Below, one piece after another: positions 1 through 9,040 of a DNA stretch of 64,000 bases. The stretch comes from Pontiellaceae bacterium B1224. Lineage in GTDB: Bacteria; Verrucomicrobiota; Kiritimatiellia; Kiritimatiellales; Pontiellaceae. Under the pieces are notes generated by a model. The model was not told where the DNA came from, did no database searches, and saw only the letters and a list, made by a program, of their open reading frames with translations. The stretch covers positions 62,001-126,000 of the forward strand of contig JAROBA010000008.1 in assembly GCA_029432815.1 (NCBI GenBank). Reading direction: 5' to 3'. Each line of letters starts with the position of its first letter. The stretch's first letter is position 1. The translations under genes were made by a program, and so were the position numbers.

Positions 1-92
1 TCGTTCCCGTTGCGGATCCAATCCGTTATGCGTTCAATGAAGAGGTCGGCGCGGTACTTAACGCGACGCTCGTTCGTCTGCTAAAGGGCTGA
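1..92 (+). CDS. C-terminal end of an unidentified protein (partial)
   Basis: An open frame enters from the left edge and ends at TGA 90-92, giving about 29 residues ending in the motif VLNATLVRLLKG. It converges on the pyruvyltransferase gene and overlaps its last 12 bases. Too little is present to name a family; a short edge frame could also be chance, though codon use looks normal. Confidence 0.45.
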   Translation, partial: VPVADPIRYAFNEEVGAVLNATLVRLLKG

Positions 93-1280
93 TATGAAAT
101 CAGTCGCGTTTGTCTGAGTCGTCTTCAGTAAGTCAGACTGAATCGACATAATATCGTTCTGCACCTTTGAGCTGTTGGCCAGCATTTCTTTTGCGGATCC
201 AAGCAAGAGTTTCTTAAAGTCAGGGGCCGCCATTTCAACTCCCCAGTCCGGTCGTTTAATATCGTCGAGGAACCATTGGATTTTGTCGTGCGAGACGAGT
301 GAAAGAATCGGTGTTCCGCAGCCGAAGGGAATCATCTGGGCATGGCCCCGCATGCCGATCACTAAATCGGGACGGGCATAGGCTTTCATCACCTCGCCGG
401 GGTGAATATGAAACAGGTTTTCAAGCTGGTACGGGACTCCGGCCTTCTCGAGATAGGGCAGCATCTGGTGGTCACTGCGGGCATGGGCATAGTAGGCAAT
501 GCGACAGGTATCCGAAAGAGTCCGGGCCACCTGTGCCAGCTCGGAAAGGATTGTATCTGTTCTTTTACCCAGCCGCAGTTCAATGCGGTCAAAAGCGCAG
601 TTCAGGACAACGAGTGGTTTTTCCTGTTCTTCGGCGGAACGGCAGAGTTCCGGATAAAGAATATTGCACAGGGTCGTCGGGCAGGGTTGATAGCGTATCT
701 TGTTGTGCAGCTGTGAGGGCAGGTAGGTTTTCACGGCGCGGATGCTGCCGGAATTCCGCAGGCCAATATAGACGCTTTTTTCGGCCAGAAGTTCAAGGTG
801 TTGGCGGAACACCGGCTTAAAATCGGGCTGGTTGCGGAAGCGGTTGTAACCCACTGCGAACAGGGCAATGGGCACTTCGATCCGGCTGAGTGCGTCCACG
901 CTGCAGCTCCACTGCCAGCCGCTCAAATTATTCGGATTGGTGTCGCGTAAGAAAAGGCCGCCCCCGCCGATCAGCAGTCCATCCAGCCCGTTGATTTGTT
1001 TTAATAAGTTTTTATTCACTGTCCGGTGGGCATGAATTCCCTTCCAGCGGTTGGAAAATTCAATATCTACAGCATCGCGTACCGTTCGGGGAAGCAGTGT
1101 ATCGCCCGCATTTCCATCTGTGTACATCGCCACATGTCCGATACGCTTTTCGGACGAGGGGGTATCATCTCTTCTAATTAATGGCACATCCTGGTTGATG
1201 CGCCCGGGAAAAAGCGAATAGCTGGCTTGTTGTTTCAGCCAATAGGCGCGGTTTAGTGCCTTATCGAATAGATGTTTCAT
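81..1280 (-). CDS. Polysaccharide pyruvyltransferase family protein
   Basis: A 399-residue protein of the PS_pyruv_trans family (WcaK/CsaB-like), which transfers pyruvate ketals from PEP to cell-surface polysaccharide sugars. Seen in the sequence: an N-terminal GHVAMYTDGNAGD segment (GxxNxGD-type nucleotide fold), a glycine-rich GGGGLFLRDT loop near residue 100, and a C-terminal MRGHAQMIPFGCGTPILSL segment near residue 310, typical of the family's H-x-x-I-x-A/G-x-x-x-G-x-P motif. It is the last gene of a minus-strand glycan operon, and its start overlaps the stop of the upstream methyltransferase by 4 bp (ATGA). The acceptor sugar cannot be read from sequence; a nonulosonate-containing glycan is inferred from neighbours. 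Confidence 0.85.
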   Translation of the reverse strand: MKHLFDKALNRAYWLKQQASYSLFPGRINQDVPLIRRDDTPSSEKRIGHVAMYTDGNAGDTLLPRTVRDAVDIEFSNRWKGIHAHRTVNKNLLKQINGLDGLLIGGGGLFLRDTNPNNLSGWQWSCSVDALSRIEVPIALFAVGYNRFRNQPDFKPVFRQHLELLAEKSVYIGLRNSGSIRAVKTYLPSQLHNKIRYQPCPTTLCNILYPELCRSAEEQEKPLVVLNCAFDRIELRLGKRTDTILSELAQVARTLSDTCRIAYYAHARSDHQMLPYLEKAGVPYQLENLFHIHPGEVMKAYARPDLVIGMRGHAQMIPFGCGTPILSLVSHDKIQWFLDDIKRPDWGVEMAAPDFKKLLLGSAKEMLANSSKVQNDIMSIQSDLLKTTQTNATDFISAL

Positions 1281-2275
1281 GGCTGGTCAGGTTTTAGGTG
1301 CCGCAACTTTCCTCTGCACCAAGATGCAATGGGAAGCACCTTACGAATTAGTGATTTCCTCTCGAGTTTCTGAAGGATGTTCATGCAGTCTTCATAGTCG
1401 TTGATTCGCTGATCGGGAGTTGTGCAGTTAGATTTTTTCCAAAGGCTGCGTACAGCCTCATCTCCATGTACCATGCAATATCCGCAGCTTTCGACAAGAT
1501 TTCTAAGTGTGGTTAACGAATAATAGCATACATGTGCATTCTGTAGGCTTTTCAGGAAGTCGCCTAGATAGGGCCGCATAAGATTCTTTGTTCCCGGAAC
1601 CTTGAGATAGAGTAGACCATCGCTTTTAAGCAAACCTTTTATTTTTTCTAGGTGTGCACGTGGTTCAAGAATGTGCTCCATGACATCGGAATAAATCACG
1701 AGGTCGAATTCATGGTTATCGGGCAGGTCAAACAGATCTGTGTTTGAAAGGTCAAGTCCGTAGCGCTCCCTGCCGTATTCCATGTATTCTCTGCTCAGGT
1801 CGATGCCTTTGACATCGGCCCCATTATCAGACAGGTATTTCAGAATTGCCCCGGAACCGCACCCGACTTCCAGAATTCGTTTGCCGGAAATGTTCAGGTG
1901 TTTCGCAAGATAGTCAAATGTGGCTTTCCCGGCCAGATAGCGCCCTTGGAAATACGCTTCATCCGGTTTTTCAACTCCTACGTAAAGCCGCCGGTGACCG
2001 TCATTGTAAAAATGAGTGTATGATTTTTCACTCATTCGAGGATGTGCCTGGATCAGTCCACAGTCCCGGCAGATCGCAATTGGCATAAACAGCCCATATC
2101 GGTCTTTATCAGACAGCGGCTCAAAGCTTGTGCCTCCGCAAACGGTACATGTTTTTTTTTCGAACGTATAGAGTCCGCTTTCGATGTGCTGACGAACTCT
2201 GTTCCGCTGATCGAGTTGTGTCGCATTCAGCTTCAGGCACGCCTTTCCATCGTTTGCATATCGTTTACTTAGCAC
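1277..2275 (-). CDS. Class I SAM-dependent methyltransferase with N-terminal zinc ribbon
   Basis: A 332-residue protein. Residues 40-80 carry paired cysteines (CTVCGG, then CRDCG), a small zinc-binding ribbon seen in sugar C- or O-methyltransferases of the Methyltransf_13/23 type. Motif I is ILEVGCGSGAILKYL near residue 137, and a D-VIYSDVMEHI segment (motif II/III region) lies near 190. It probably methylates a sugar nucleotide or a glycan end. It lies 33 bp after the preceding methyltransferase gene and overlaps the pyruvyltransferase start. The substrate is unknown. Confidence 0.82.
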   Translation of the reverse strand: MLSKRYANDGKACLKLNATQLDQRNRVRQHIESGLYTFEKKTCTVCGGTSFEPLSDKDRYGLFMPIAICRDCGLIQAHPRMSEKSYTHFYNDGHRRLYVGVEKPDEAYFQGRYLAGKATFDYLAKHLNISGKRILEVGCGSGAILKYLSDNGADVKGIDLSREYMEYGRERYGLDLSNTDLFDLPDNHEFDLVIYSDVMEHILEPRAHLEKIKGLLKSDGLLYLKVPGTKNLMRPYLGDFLKSLQNAHVCYYSLTTLRNLVESCGYCMVHGDEAVRSLWKKSNCTTPDQRINDYEDCMNILQKLERKSLIRKVLPIASWCRGKLRHLKPDQP

Positions 2276-2308
2276 TTATTTACCTCTGAAGGTGGATGGG
2301 TCAAAATT

Positions 2309-3043
2309 CTATCTGACTGCTTCAACATATAGAGAACGGTTCTTTTCGTTGGCTTCACTGGGATACGTGCCCTCGAAAGAAAAATCCATGATTCCACTTT
2401 GCTGAAAGTCAGTTTTTTCCACAGTTGAGAATCCGGCTTCGCGTAGATCCTTACGGATTGTTTCAAAATCCCATGCGTTTTGATGTGCCAGTGCGTTTTC
2501 GCCAAGAATTGGCTGTCCGGATCGGGATAGAAAATCCTCTCTCAAACAGTCAAACATAGTGTAGTTATCGACACCCCATTGTTTTTTCGCCCGTTCTGCT
2601 CTGCGTCTAAAAATCTCGAAGTCAGCATTGCCCGCGGCGTATTCTCGGATACTCTTTTCAACATCAGGTAAAATGAGTCGTAGAGTACCTCCCGGTTGCA
2701 GCACCCGGCAGCATTCTTTAAAAAGGGCGGGGGTGATATAGATGCTCATGTGCTCGAAAACATGTGAACCATAGATGCAGGATACGGATTGGCTAGCCAA
2801 TGGAAATGCTGTGAACTGACCGAAATCGACAACAACGTCGCCGCGTTGGGGGTCGATGTCTACGTCAATCCAGTGGGGATCGGTTTTTTTCCAGTTGGGG
2901 CCTGGGCCAAGGTGAATTTTATAGGGGGCTTCAAGCAGTGAGAGATCCAGAGGCTTTGGTTTGTGGTCAATGTTCCATTTTAGGCTCAGTTTCCCAATGC
3001 GGACTGAGCCGCAGGTGAGCTTGTTCACGATTTTATCAAGCAT
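2309..3043 (-). CDS. SAM-dependent methyltransferase (COG4627-like)
   Basis: A 244-residue protein with a compact class I methyltransferase fold. Seen: IHLGPGPNWKKTDPHWIDVDID (motif I/II of the predicted-methyltransferase COG4627 group), YGSHVFEHM and VLQPGGTLRLILPDV (motif post-I to III). These proteins are common in polysaccharide clusters and lack the long SAM-binding N-terminus of other methyltransferases. It starts 6 bp after neuB, so it is almost certainly cotranscribed and acts on the same glycan. Specificity is not known. Confidence 0.8.
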   Translation of the reverse strand: MLDKIVNKLTCGSVRIGKLSLKWNIDHKPKPLDLSLLEAPYKIHLGPGPNWKKTDPHWIDVDIDPQRGDVVVDFGQFTAFPLASQSVSCIYGSHVFEHMSIYITPALFKECCRVLQPGGTLRLILPDVEKSIREYAAGNADFEIFRRRAERAKKQWGVDNYTMFDCLREDFLSRSGQPILGENALAHQNAWDFETIRKDLREAGFSTVEKTDFQQSGIMDFSFEGTYPSEANEKNRSLYVEAVR

Positions 3044-3049
3044 AGGAGA

Positions 3050-3916
3050 TTAGTTTCTATATTTAAGTTTTTCGCGCTGAATCTTTTCCACCTCAAGCAC
3101 CTCGGTTGTTTTATAGGTCAGCGCTTTGTGGACATTGCGGAGGTCGCGGGCAAGTTTACGCATGCCGTCGGGTTCGAGCGAGGCAGAGTGGTCGGTACCT
3201 TTCCATGTTCGGTCGAGCGTAAAGTGGCGTTCGACCCATTCCGCGCCGATCGTCATGGCGGCCACATCGGCGGCAATGCCAAGATGGTGTCCGGAAAATC
3301 CGATGGCTTTCACTTTACCATCGAACTTTTTCTTTAACCGGGTAATCTCTAAAAGACAGATGTCGTCGAACGCGACTGGATAGCCGGAGGTGCAGCTGTA
3401 AATGACCAGGTCAGCAGCGCGTCCTCTGGCTTCGAAGAACCGGTAGATTTCATCCTCTTCCGCATGGGTGGTCATGCCGAAGGAGAGGTGAATTTCTCCA
3501 TGGTAGTTTTCGCTGAGATATCCGAGCATTTCCCAGTGCAGATTGCAGGCAGAAGGGATTTTGATCAGGGCCGGATTCAGTTTGGCAATATCCTTAGCAG
3601 AGGAGGTGTCCCAAACGGAGGTACTGTAGCCAATTCCGAACTCGCGGCACCACTGCTGGAGCTGCTGATGCTGATCCAGATCAAACTCCAGAAACTCACG
3701 ATGAGCACCGTAGGTTTGGCCGTAGGCATGCATCGGGTTAGGGTGGGGAGCACTATACTGCTCCTCTGTCAGCAGCTCTTTCGGGCAACGTTTCTGGAAC
3801 TTCACAACGTCTGTTTTGCAGAACATTGCGGCGGTCAAGATCATCTCGCGCGCAATATCCATATTTCCTTTGTGGTTGCAGCCGATTTCCGCGATTACTT
3901 TGGGTGGTTTTCTCAT
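3050..3916 (-). CDS. neuB: N-acetylneuraminate synthase family protein lacking the SAF domain
   Basis: NeuB condenses PEP with an N-acyl-mannosamine-type sugar (or its phosphate) to give a nine-carbon nonulosonic acid. Seen: the start MRKPPKVIAEIGCNHKGN (the family's AEIGxNHxG), VVKFQKR, a GYSTSVWD strand, IKIPSACN, GFSGHHLGIAADVAAMTIGAEWVERHFTLDR and KGTDHSASLEP, all in the expected order in the TIM barrel. At 288 residues it stops right after the barrel; usual NeuB, LegI and PseI proteins are about 345 residues with a C-terminal antifreeze-like SAF domain that reaches the partner active site. The start overlaps the neuA-HAD stop by 4 bp. Confidence 0.88.
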   Translation of the reverse strand: MRKPPKVIAEIGCNHKGNMDIAREMILTAAMFCKTDVVKFQKRCPKELLTEEQYSAPHPNPMHAYGQTYGAHREFLEFDLDQHQQLQQWCREFGIGYSTSVWDTSSAKDIAKLNPALIKIPSACNLHWEMLGYLSENYHGEIHLSFGMTTHAEEDEIYRFFEARGRAADLVIYSCTSGYPVAFDDICLLEITRLKKKFDGKVKAIGFSGHHLGIAADVAAMTIGAEWVERHFTLDRTWKGTDHSASLEPDGMRKLARDLRNVHKALTYKTTEVLEVEKIQREKLKYRN

Positions 3917-5064
3917 GTGTTTTGAATCCTTTCAAGAATCATGTCGCACAGTTCCCGCACGGCACCATGTCCGCCGGTTGCGGTCAGTTCCATATCGGCA
4001 ACGCGTTTGGCGGAAGCATGCGCATCGGCCGGAACAATACCCGCTCCGGACTCAGTCAGGCACTCAATATCGTTGGCGTCGTTTCCAACATAAACGACCG
4101 CGGCCTTGTTCAGGTTGTGCTCGTTGCACCATTGGTTGAAACGTTCTATTTTACTGTTGCCAAGTTGATGGAAGCATTCCAGCTTAAGTTTGCGGCAGCG
4201 AGCAAGGACAACTGGATTTTCCTCGGTCGACATCACGGCCATCCGAATTCCGGCATCATGAAGCCTGGCAATGCCCCAGCCGTCACTCCGGTTGCAACGC
4301 ACACTTTCTTTTCCATCTTCCGAAATGAATACCGCATTGTCGGTCATCACACCGTCGAAGTCGAACACGACAGCTTCGATGGTTTCGGGAAGTGCATGCC
4401 TTTTTTTCCAAAGTTTGGAAAGTGATTCCGCCACAACAATATCTTCGGGCGTATCGATCTCCCATGTGCGCGAGGCAGGCATTTCTGAAATAACGGTCTT
4501 GCCGAAAAAACGATGACGGGCTCGCATAAATTCTTTGGTTCGCATCACATAAACTGCGCCGTTTTCAGCATATTCCGGCTCAAGATCCTGCCTGCGTTTC
4601 CGTTCTGTTCCGCTGTGGTTTACTCCTGTGGCAGCATCGCAGTTTTTCCAAAGAAAGCGGTGTGATTCGGTGGCGGTGAAGGCACTGTCCGCATTGGAAT
4701 CAATCAGTTTTTGGATGCAATGGTCTATATCATCACTCTGTGTGAGTGGTGAGGTGCATTGCAGAAAAACGGTAAGATCTGGCTGCGCGCCAAGATTTTT
4801 CAAAGTATGGATTAACGCATCTTCCGAAGAGGCAATATCGGTGCTGATGTCATCGGGACGCATGACGACAACTGCACCAGCTGCTACTGAAACCTTCGCA
4901 ATTTCACGGTCGTCTGTTGATACAACAACGGCATCAACCAGCTTCGCCTGCAGGGCAGCTTCGATGTTCCAGCTGATCAAAGGCTTGCCGTTGAAGGGGA
5001 GGAGATTCTTTCGTGGAATACCTTTTGATCCGCCGCGGGCTGGGATGATGGCAACTGTTTTCAA
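3913..5064 (-). CDS. neuA: CMP-nonulosonate cytidylyltransferase fused to KdsC-like HAD phosphatase
   Basis: A 383-residue fusion. Residues 1-215 are an acylneuraminate cytidylyltransferase (IIPARGGSKGIPRKN near the start, VSTDDREI, PLTQSDDIDHCI) that activates the nonulosonic acid with CTP. Residues 230-383 are a KdsC-type HAD phosphatase with AVVFDFDGVMTDN (D235 and D237 as catalytic pair), an MSTEEN strand and GNDANDIECL. The arrangement resembles vertebrate CMAS and suggests a pathway through a 9-phosphate intermediate, with the HAD domain removing the phosphate. The inter-domain linker (SKLWKK, residues 216-221) is encoded by an exact TTCCAA-N3-TTGGAA palindrome. It overlaps neuB and the upstream glycosyltransferase by 4 bp each. 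Confidence 0.88.
   Translation of the reverse strand: MKTVAIIPARGGSKGIPRKNLLPFNGKPLISWNIEAALQAKLVDAVVVSTDDREIAKVSVAAGAVVVMRPDDISTDIASSEDALIHTLKNLGAQPDLTVFLQCTSPLTQSDDIDHCIQKLIDSNADSAFTATESHRFLWKNCDAATGVNHSGTERKRRQDLEPEYAENGAVYVMRTKEFMRARHRFFGKTVISEMPASRTWEIDTPEDIVVAESLSKLWKKRHALPETIEAVVFDFDGVMTDNAVFISEDGKESVRCNRSDGWGIARLHDAGIRMAVMSTEENPVVLARCRKLKLECFHQLGNSKIERFNQWCNEHNLNKAAVVYVGNDANDIECLTESGAGIVPADAHASAKRVADMELTATGGHGAVRELCDMILERIQNT
4406..4420. repeat. Dispersed palindrome, exact copy (centre AGT)
   Basis: TTCCAA-AGT-TTGGAA in the neuA-HAD gene, encoding SKLWK in the linker between the two enzyme domains. Confidence 0.95.
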
Positions 5065-6035
5065 GATGACGCTCCTTCAAGATTGGTCTGTCTAACCAGA
5101 TAAAGTGGGCGCTCTTTAATTTCGTCGAATACTCGGCGGAGGTATTGGCCGAGGATGCCCATGCAGAACATCTGCAGACCGGAAACAAAGAAGATGGCCA
5201 AGGTGAGGTAAGTCGTTCCGGCATGTTGAGGCGGAGCCGCCTGGATGAAGTTCCACGCGATGAATAAATAGATTCCAATCACGACGGACAGGGAGCAGAG
5301 CAGACCGCCCAGATAAAAAATAAAGCGTAGCGGGGTTCCGCTGAATGAGGTAATGGCGTTCAATGCGAGTCCAATGGATTTGATCAAAGGATATTTAGTG
5401 ACCCCTGCGTGTCGGGCATCCCGAACATACTCAACCGTCGTCTGGTTGAATCCAATCCACGAGGCCAGCCCGCGCATATATCGATGCTGTTCGGGCATGG
5501 AGTTGAGGGCGTTGAGTGCTTTCCGGTCCAGTAGCCGGAAGTCGCCGGCATCTACGGTCATTTGCACCTCGGTGATCTTGCTCATGATACGATAGAATAC
5601 ATGGGCCAGAAGCTTTTTCAGGCCGCTTTCCCCTTTGCGCTCAGAGCGGACGGCGTGGACGACATCGTAACCTTCTTTCCATTTGGAGATCATGTCGGCA
5701 ATGGTTTCCGGAGGATCCTGCAGGTCGGCATCAATAATGATCGCAGCATCGCCGGTACAGAGATTCATTCCGGCAGTAATGGCACGCTGATGGCCAAAGT
5801 TGCGGGAGAGCTGGATATATTTTACTGAAGGATCAGTTTCCGCCTTATCCAGTACCCAGTCGAGACTTTTGTCGGTGCTGCCATCATCAATAAAGACCAG
5901 CTCAAAATCCTCTTCCAACGATTGGAAAACTTTTGTGCAGCGATCATAGAGCAGAGGAAGATTTTCCTGCTCGTTGAGAAAGGGCACGATAATGGATACC
6001 CGTTTGTTTTCAGCGTCTTTATTCATGGATCGCAT
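5061..6035 (-). CDS. GT2 glycosyltransferase, GtrB/ArnC/DPM1 type
   Basis: A 324-residue membrane-linked family 2 glycosyltransferase. Residues 10-230 form the GT-A domain: VSIIVPFLNEQENL, FIDDGSTDKS, and DADLQDPPE carrying the DxD metal site. Two C-terminal hydrophobic helices (about 245-268 and 280-305) match the GtrB/polyprenyl-phosphate glycosyltransferase layout, which moves a sugar from an NDP donor to undecaprenyl phosphate. It lies between the second GT2 gene and neuA, consistent with assembly of a surface glycan. A second methionine three codons downstream (MNKDAENK) is an alternative start. Confidence 0.85.
   Translation of the reverse strand: MRSMNKDAENKRVSIIVPFLNEQENLPLLYDRCTKVFQSLEEDFELVFIDDGSTDKSLDWVLDKAETDPSVKYIQLSRNFGHQRAITAGMNLCTGDAAIIIDADLQDPPETIADMISKWKEGYDVVHAVRSERKGESGLKKLLAHVFYRIMSKITEVQMTVDAGDFRLLDRKALNALNSMPEQHRYMRGLASWIGFNQTTVEYVRDARHAGVTKYPLIKSIGLALNAITSFSGTPLRFIFYLGGLLCSLSVVIGIYLFIAWNFIQAAPPQHAGTTYLTLAIFFVSGLQMFCMGILGQYLRRVFDEIKERPLYLVRQTNLEGASS
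5913..5927. repeat. Dispersed palindrome, exact copy (centre CGA)
   Basis: TTCCAA-CGA-TTGGAA in the GtrB-like glycosyltransferase gene, encoding FQSLE. Confidence 0.95.
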
Positions 6036-6070
6036 AATGGAGATTCAGGAGGTTGCATGCAATCTTTGCA

Positions 6071-6901
6071 TTATCTGTTTTTCATTTTCATCCATGCATA
6101 AAATCCGCCGCGGGCAATTTCTAAAAGTTGACTTTTCATTGAGCCCACCCAAACATCCGAAGGACGAATGGCTTCCGGGTAGCTTTTCTCCAAACGTTGG
6201 AAAAATGCTCGCATGGATTTAGATTGGCTGCCAAACAGTTTTACGGAAGCCGAGTCCGGCCAAACTCGGAATGAACTGAGTACTTCGTCAATGTAATAAC
6301 GTTTGCCCTCGGCCAATAGGCGTACCCAGTAATCAATATCGATTGAATACATGTCGGCATTTGAGAAATCCCCTATCCGTTCTTTCGTTGTTCGACGAAA
6401 CATGACCGAGGCCGGTTCGCCAATTGGGTTCGTGCCGGATCGGACAATGCTGCGGAGACTCGAGTTGGAATCTTTCATGCCGGAGGTTTCTTTCAATCTG
6501 CGAACCGCCAGGATGTTTCCTTCCGGATTAATAATTTTCCGAGCATTATGTACTAATTCGACCTCCGGGAATTTATCCAGGATTGCGACCTGTTTTTCCA
6601 GGCAGGTCGGTTCAAGTGTGTCGTCGTGTGGAAGCAGTTTGCAGTAGGTTCCTGTCATGAATTCCAGACAGGCATTCCAATTCCCGAAAAACCCCTGGCG
6701 TTCAATGTTTTTTATTATACGGATTCTCGGATCATCGTATGACTTGGCAATGTAGTAAGAGTGATCGGTTGATTGGTCGTCAATAATAACCAACTCGAAA
6801 TCCTTCAAAGTCTGAGCCAGTACGCAGTCGATCGTCTGGCGGATATGTGACTCGCAGTTGTAGAGTGGTATTGTAATGCTGACTTTAGGAAGGGTTTTCA
6901 T
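6071..6901 (-). CDS. GT2 family glycosyltransferase
   Basis: A 276-residue soluble GT-A enzyme: VSITIPLYNCESHIRQTI at the start, LVIIDDQSTDHS, then LPHDDTLEP as the DxD-type metal site near residue 95. I chose ATG 6899-6901 because it overlaps the recO stop as ATGA and puts the GT2 core at the N-terminus; the open frame extends upstream only as proline/arginine-rich sequence antisense-like to recO coding sequence. Being chained to recO shows that the glycan operon is read through from the mgtE-recO genes. Confidence 0.83.
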   Translation of the reverse strand: MKTLPKVSITIPLYNCESHIRQTIDCVLAQTLKDFELVIIDDQSTDHSYYIAKSYDDPRIRIIKNIERQGFFGNWNACLEFMTGTYCKLLPHDDTLEPTCLEKQVAILDKFPEVELVHNARKIINPEGNILAVRRLKETSGMKDSNSSLRSIVRSGTNPIGEPASVMFRRTTKERIGDFSNADMYSIDIDYWVRLLAEGKRYYIDEVLSSFRVWPDSASVKLFGSQSKSMRAFFQRLEKSYPEAIRPSDVWVGSMKSQLLEIARGGFYAWMKMKNR

Positions 6902-7641
6902 GCCGCTGAAAGGGCCGCGAGGCGGTGGTGGGGTTGAAGGTTGAAGTGGTAGTGCATAAAGGTGCTGAGGATGGCGTTTATTTCGGTTCGTTGCTTTCCG
7001 GTTAGGGTGGTGTTGATGACGGGGGCCGGATGCTCGCTCTGCTGCCAGCTGCGGAGGATGGCGAGCACGTCGGGCGGACTTCCAAGGGTTGGAAGTTTCC
7101 GGGCTTTGGAACATTTGCTGCAGATAACACCTCCTTGGGAAGCGCAGAATTGCAGCTCTTGTTTAGAGGAACATAATACGCAGTTTCCAAGGTTTGGAGC
7201 ATGCCCGTGTGCGTCGGAAAAACGGAGTTCGGTCCAGGGCATAAACTGATGATGCCGGCCGAAGGTTTCGGCCCAATCTAGCAGTTCTTCGTAGAGCGAA
7301 AAAAGTTCCGGATGCGGGGCATCTTCGGGGGTTGTTTTGTTGAGCAGCGTTGCCAGATAAGAAGCGGATTGCATGGCGCGCCAATCAGTGCGGAATACGG
7401 GTCTTCGCTGCAGGAGGGAGCATTCTTTGGCGGTATAGAGGGTACTGTTGGGTTTAACGAAGTAGAGCAGTTCGGTGGTGCTGAAAAGTTCGTACTCGCC
7501 GAGAAAACGGTTTTTCGGACGCATGGCACCCTTGATCAAGGTTGAAATCTTACCATGGTGACGTGTGAGCCAGTGCACAATATGAGAGGTGCTGGAATAG
7601 GGATAAATTGCCAGCGGAATAGCTGTTGCTCGTATAATCAT
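6898..7641 (-). CDS. recO: DNA repair protein RecO
   Basis: RecO (247 residues) loads RecA with RecF/RecR and anneals single strands. Seen: an N-terminal OB fold (IIRATAIPLAIYPYSSTSHIVHWLT then G-K-ISTLIKGAMRPKN), a helical middle and a four-cysteine zinc site, CVLC near residue 155 and CSKC near 177, as in many bacterial RecO proteins. The start is adjacent to the mgtE stop, and its stop overlaps the next glycosyltransferase gene. An exact TTCCAA-GGG-TTGGAA palindrome encodes LPTLG just after the zinc site. Confidence 0.88.
   Translation of the reverse strand: MIIRATAIPLAIYPYSSTSHIVHWLTRHHGKISTLIKGAMRPKNRFLGEYELFSTTELLYFVKPNSTLYTAKECSLLQRRPVFRTDWRAMQSASYLATLLNKTTPEDAPHPELFSLYEELLDWAETFGRHHQFMPWTELRFSDAHGHAPNLGNCVLCSSKQELQFCASQGGVICSKCSKARKLPTLGSPPDVLAILRSWQQSEHPAPVINTTLTGKQRTEINAILSTFMHYHFNLQPHHRLAALSAA
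7080..7094. repeat. Dispersed palindrome, exact copy (centre GGG)
   Basis: TTCCAA-GGG-TTGGAA in recO, encoding LPTLG after the zinc site. Confidence 0.95.
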
Positions 7642-9018
7642 TCAGCTTCCGACCAGATTCATTCGCATGGCAATCAGTGCAAGAGTTATGACGTAGTAAA
7701 TTACCAGTGCCAATATGTCGTTTGAGGCCGTTACAAACGGGCCGGATGCCACGGCGGGATCCACTTTGAAGCGGTTCAGCAAAAGCGGGGCAAATGCACC
7801 GAAAACCGCAGCAAACATCATGGCGGAAAAAAGAGAGACGCCCACCGTGAAGGCCAGATAGATCGGTGGAATGGAGCTTTCAGCCCCGATCATGAATGTT
7901 GCGATGATTCCAATGATCAGACCGCAGACGACTCCCAGCATCGTGCCGGTCAACAGTTCGCGCCCCAGAAGTTTCATCAAACCTTTTTCATCGAACGAGC
8001 CAACAGACAGGCCGCGGATGATAAGTGTGGAGGATTGGATTCCCGTATTGCCTCCCATCGCCATGATGATGGGTACAAAGAAGCTGAGTGCCACCACCTG
8101 GCCTTCAACAAAGCGCTGCAGAATCAGGCTGCTGATGGTGCCGGCAAACAGGGTGACCATCAACCAGGGCAGTCTGGATTTAAAGGCGTGAACCGGTGAA
8201 TTATGTTCTAGTTCTGAATCATCAGAACCGGCCAGTTTAAAGATGTCTTCCGATGCTTCTTCTTCGATGACGTCCATAATATCATCGCTGGTAATACGGC
8301 CGACAAGTTTGTTCTGCCAGTCCAGTACGGGGAGCGCACTGAGGTCATATTTCGAGGCCAGTCGAGCCACTTCTTCCTGGTCGGCATCGGTATGTACGGA
8401 AATGGTTTCTTTGATGGCGAGTTTTTCCAGCGTCAGATCCCGGTTGCTCTTTTTTAGGAGTTCCCAAAGCTGAATCCAGCCGGTAAGCCGCCCCTCTGCG
8501 TCGATGACATAAGCGTAATAGATGGGTTCGTCAATATCGAGTGAGCCGATGTAATCAATGGCTTCTTTGGCGGTGATGGATGCATTCACAGCCACAAAAT
8601 CGGTGGTCATAATACCACCGGCGGTTTCCTCTCCGTATTGCAGAAGTTCGCGAACTTCATCCGAATCCTCATTCTCCATGAGTTCGAGAATTTCTTCGCG
8701 CTGTTGGTCTTCAAGTTCGCCCAGAAGGTCGGCCGCGTCGTCCGGGGCCATTTCCTCAACGAGATCCGAAATCTGTTCGTCGGAAAGTTCTTCCAGAATG
8801 TCAGCTTCGGTTTGGTCGTCTAGTTCAGCCAGAACATCCGGTTTAATATCCTCGTCAATGACTTCGAAGAGTTTATTGAGTGTGCCCGCCGGAGCATGGT
8901 TGATGATTTCCGCAATGTCGGCAGGATGCAGTTCCTCGAAAAACTTAGGGATTTGTTCCCACAGCTCGCCCTTAATACAGAAGTTAATCCGTTCTTTGAT
9001 GCGGTTGATATCCGACAT
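7642..9018 (-). CDS. mgtE: Magnesium transporter MgtE
   Basis: A 458-residue MgtE-family Mg2+ channel. Residues 1-130 are the acidic, superhelical MgtE_N sensor domain (HPADIAEII, LSDEQISDLVEEMAPDDAADLL), residues 135-260 the paired CBS domains, and 285-455 five transmembrane helices with FFVPIIMAMGGNTGIQSSTLIIRGLS, the family pore signature. ATG follows AACGGGGTGATTC. It heads the recO/glycan gene chain. I saw no M-box riboswitch in the 58-bp leader; the only structure is a 7-bp hairpin at 9041-9058. Confidence 0.93.
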   Translation of the reverse strand: MSDINRIKERINFCIKGELWEQIPKFFEELHPADIAEIINHAPAGTLNKLFEVIDEDIKPDVLAELDDQTEADILEELSDEQISDLVEEMAPDDAADLLGELEDQQREEILELMENEDSDEVRELLQYGEETAGGIMTTDFVAVNASITAKEAIDYIGSLDIDEPIYYAYVIDAEGRLTGWIQLWELLKKSNRDLTLEKLAIKETISVHTDADQEEVARLASKYDLSALPVLDWQNKLVGRITSDDIMDVIEEEASEDIFKLAGSDDSELEHNSPVHAFKSRLPWLMVTLFAGTISSLILQRFVEGQVVALSFFVPIIMAMGGNTGIQSSTLIIRGLSVGSFDEKGLMKLLGRELLTGTMLGVVCGLIIGIIATFMIGAESSIPPIYLAFTVGVSLFSAMMFAAVFGAFAPLLLNRFKVDPAVASGPFVTASNDILALVIYYVITLALIAMRMNLVGS

Positions 9019-9040
9019 GAATCACCCCGTTAAAATATCG

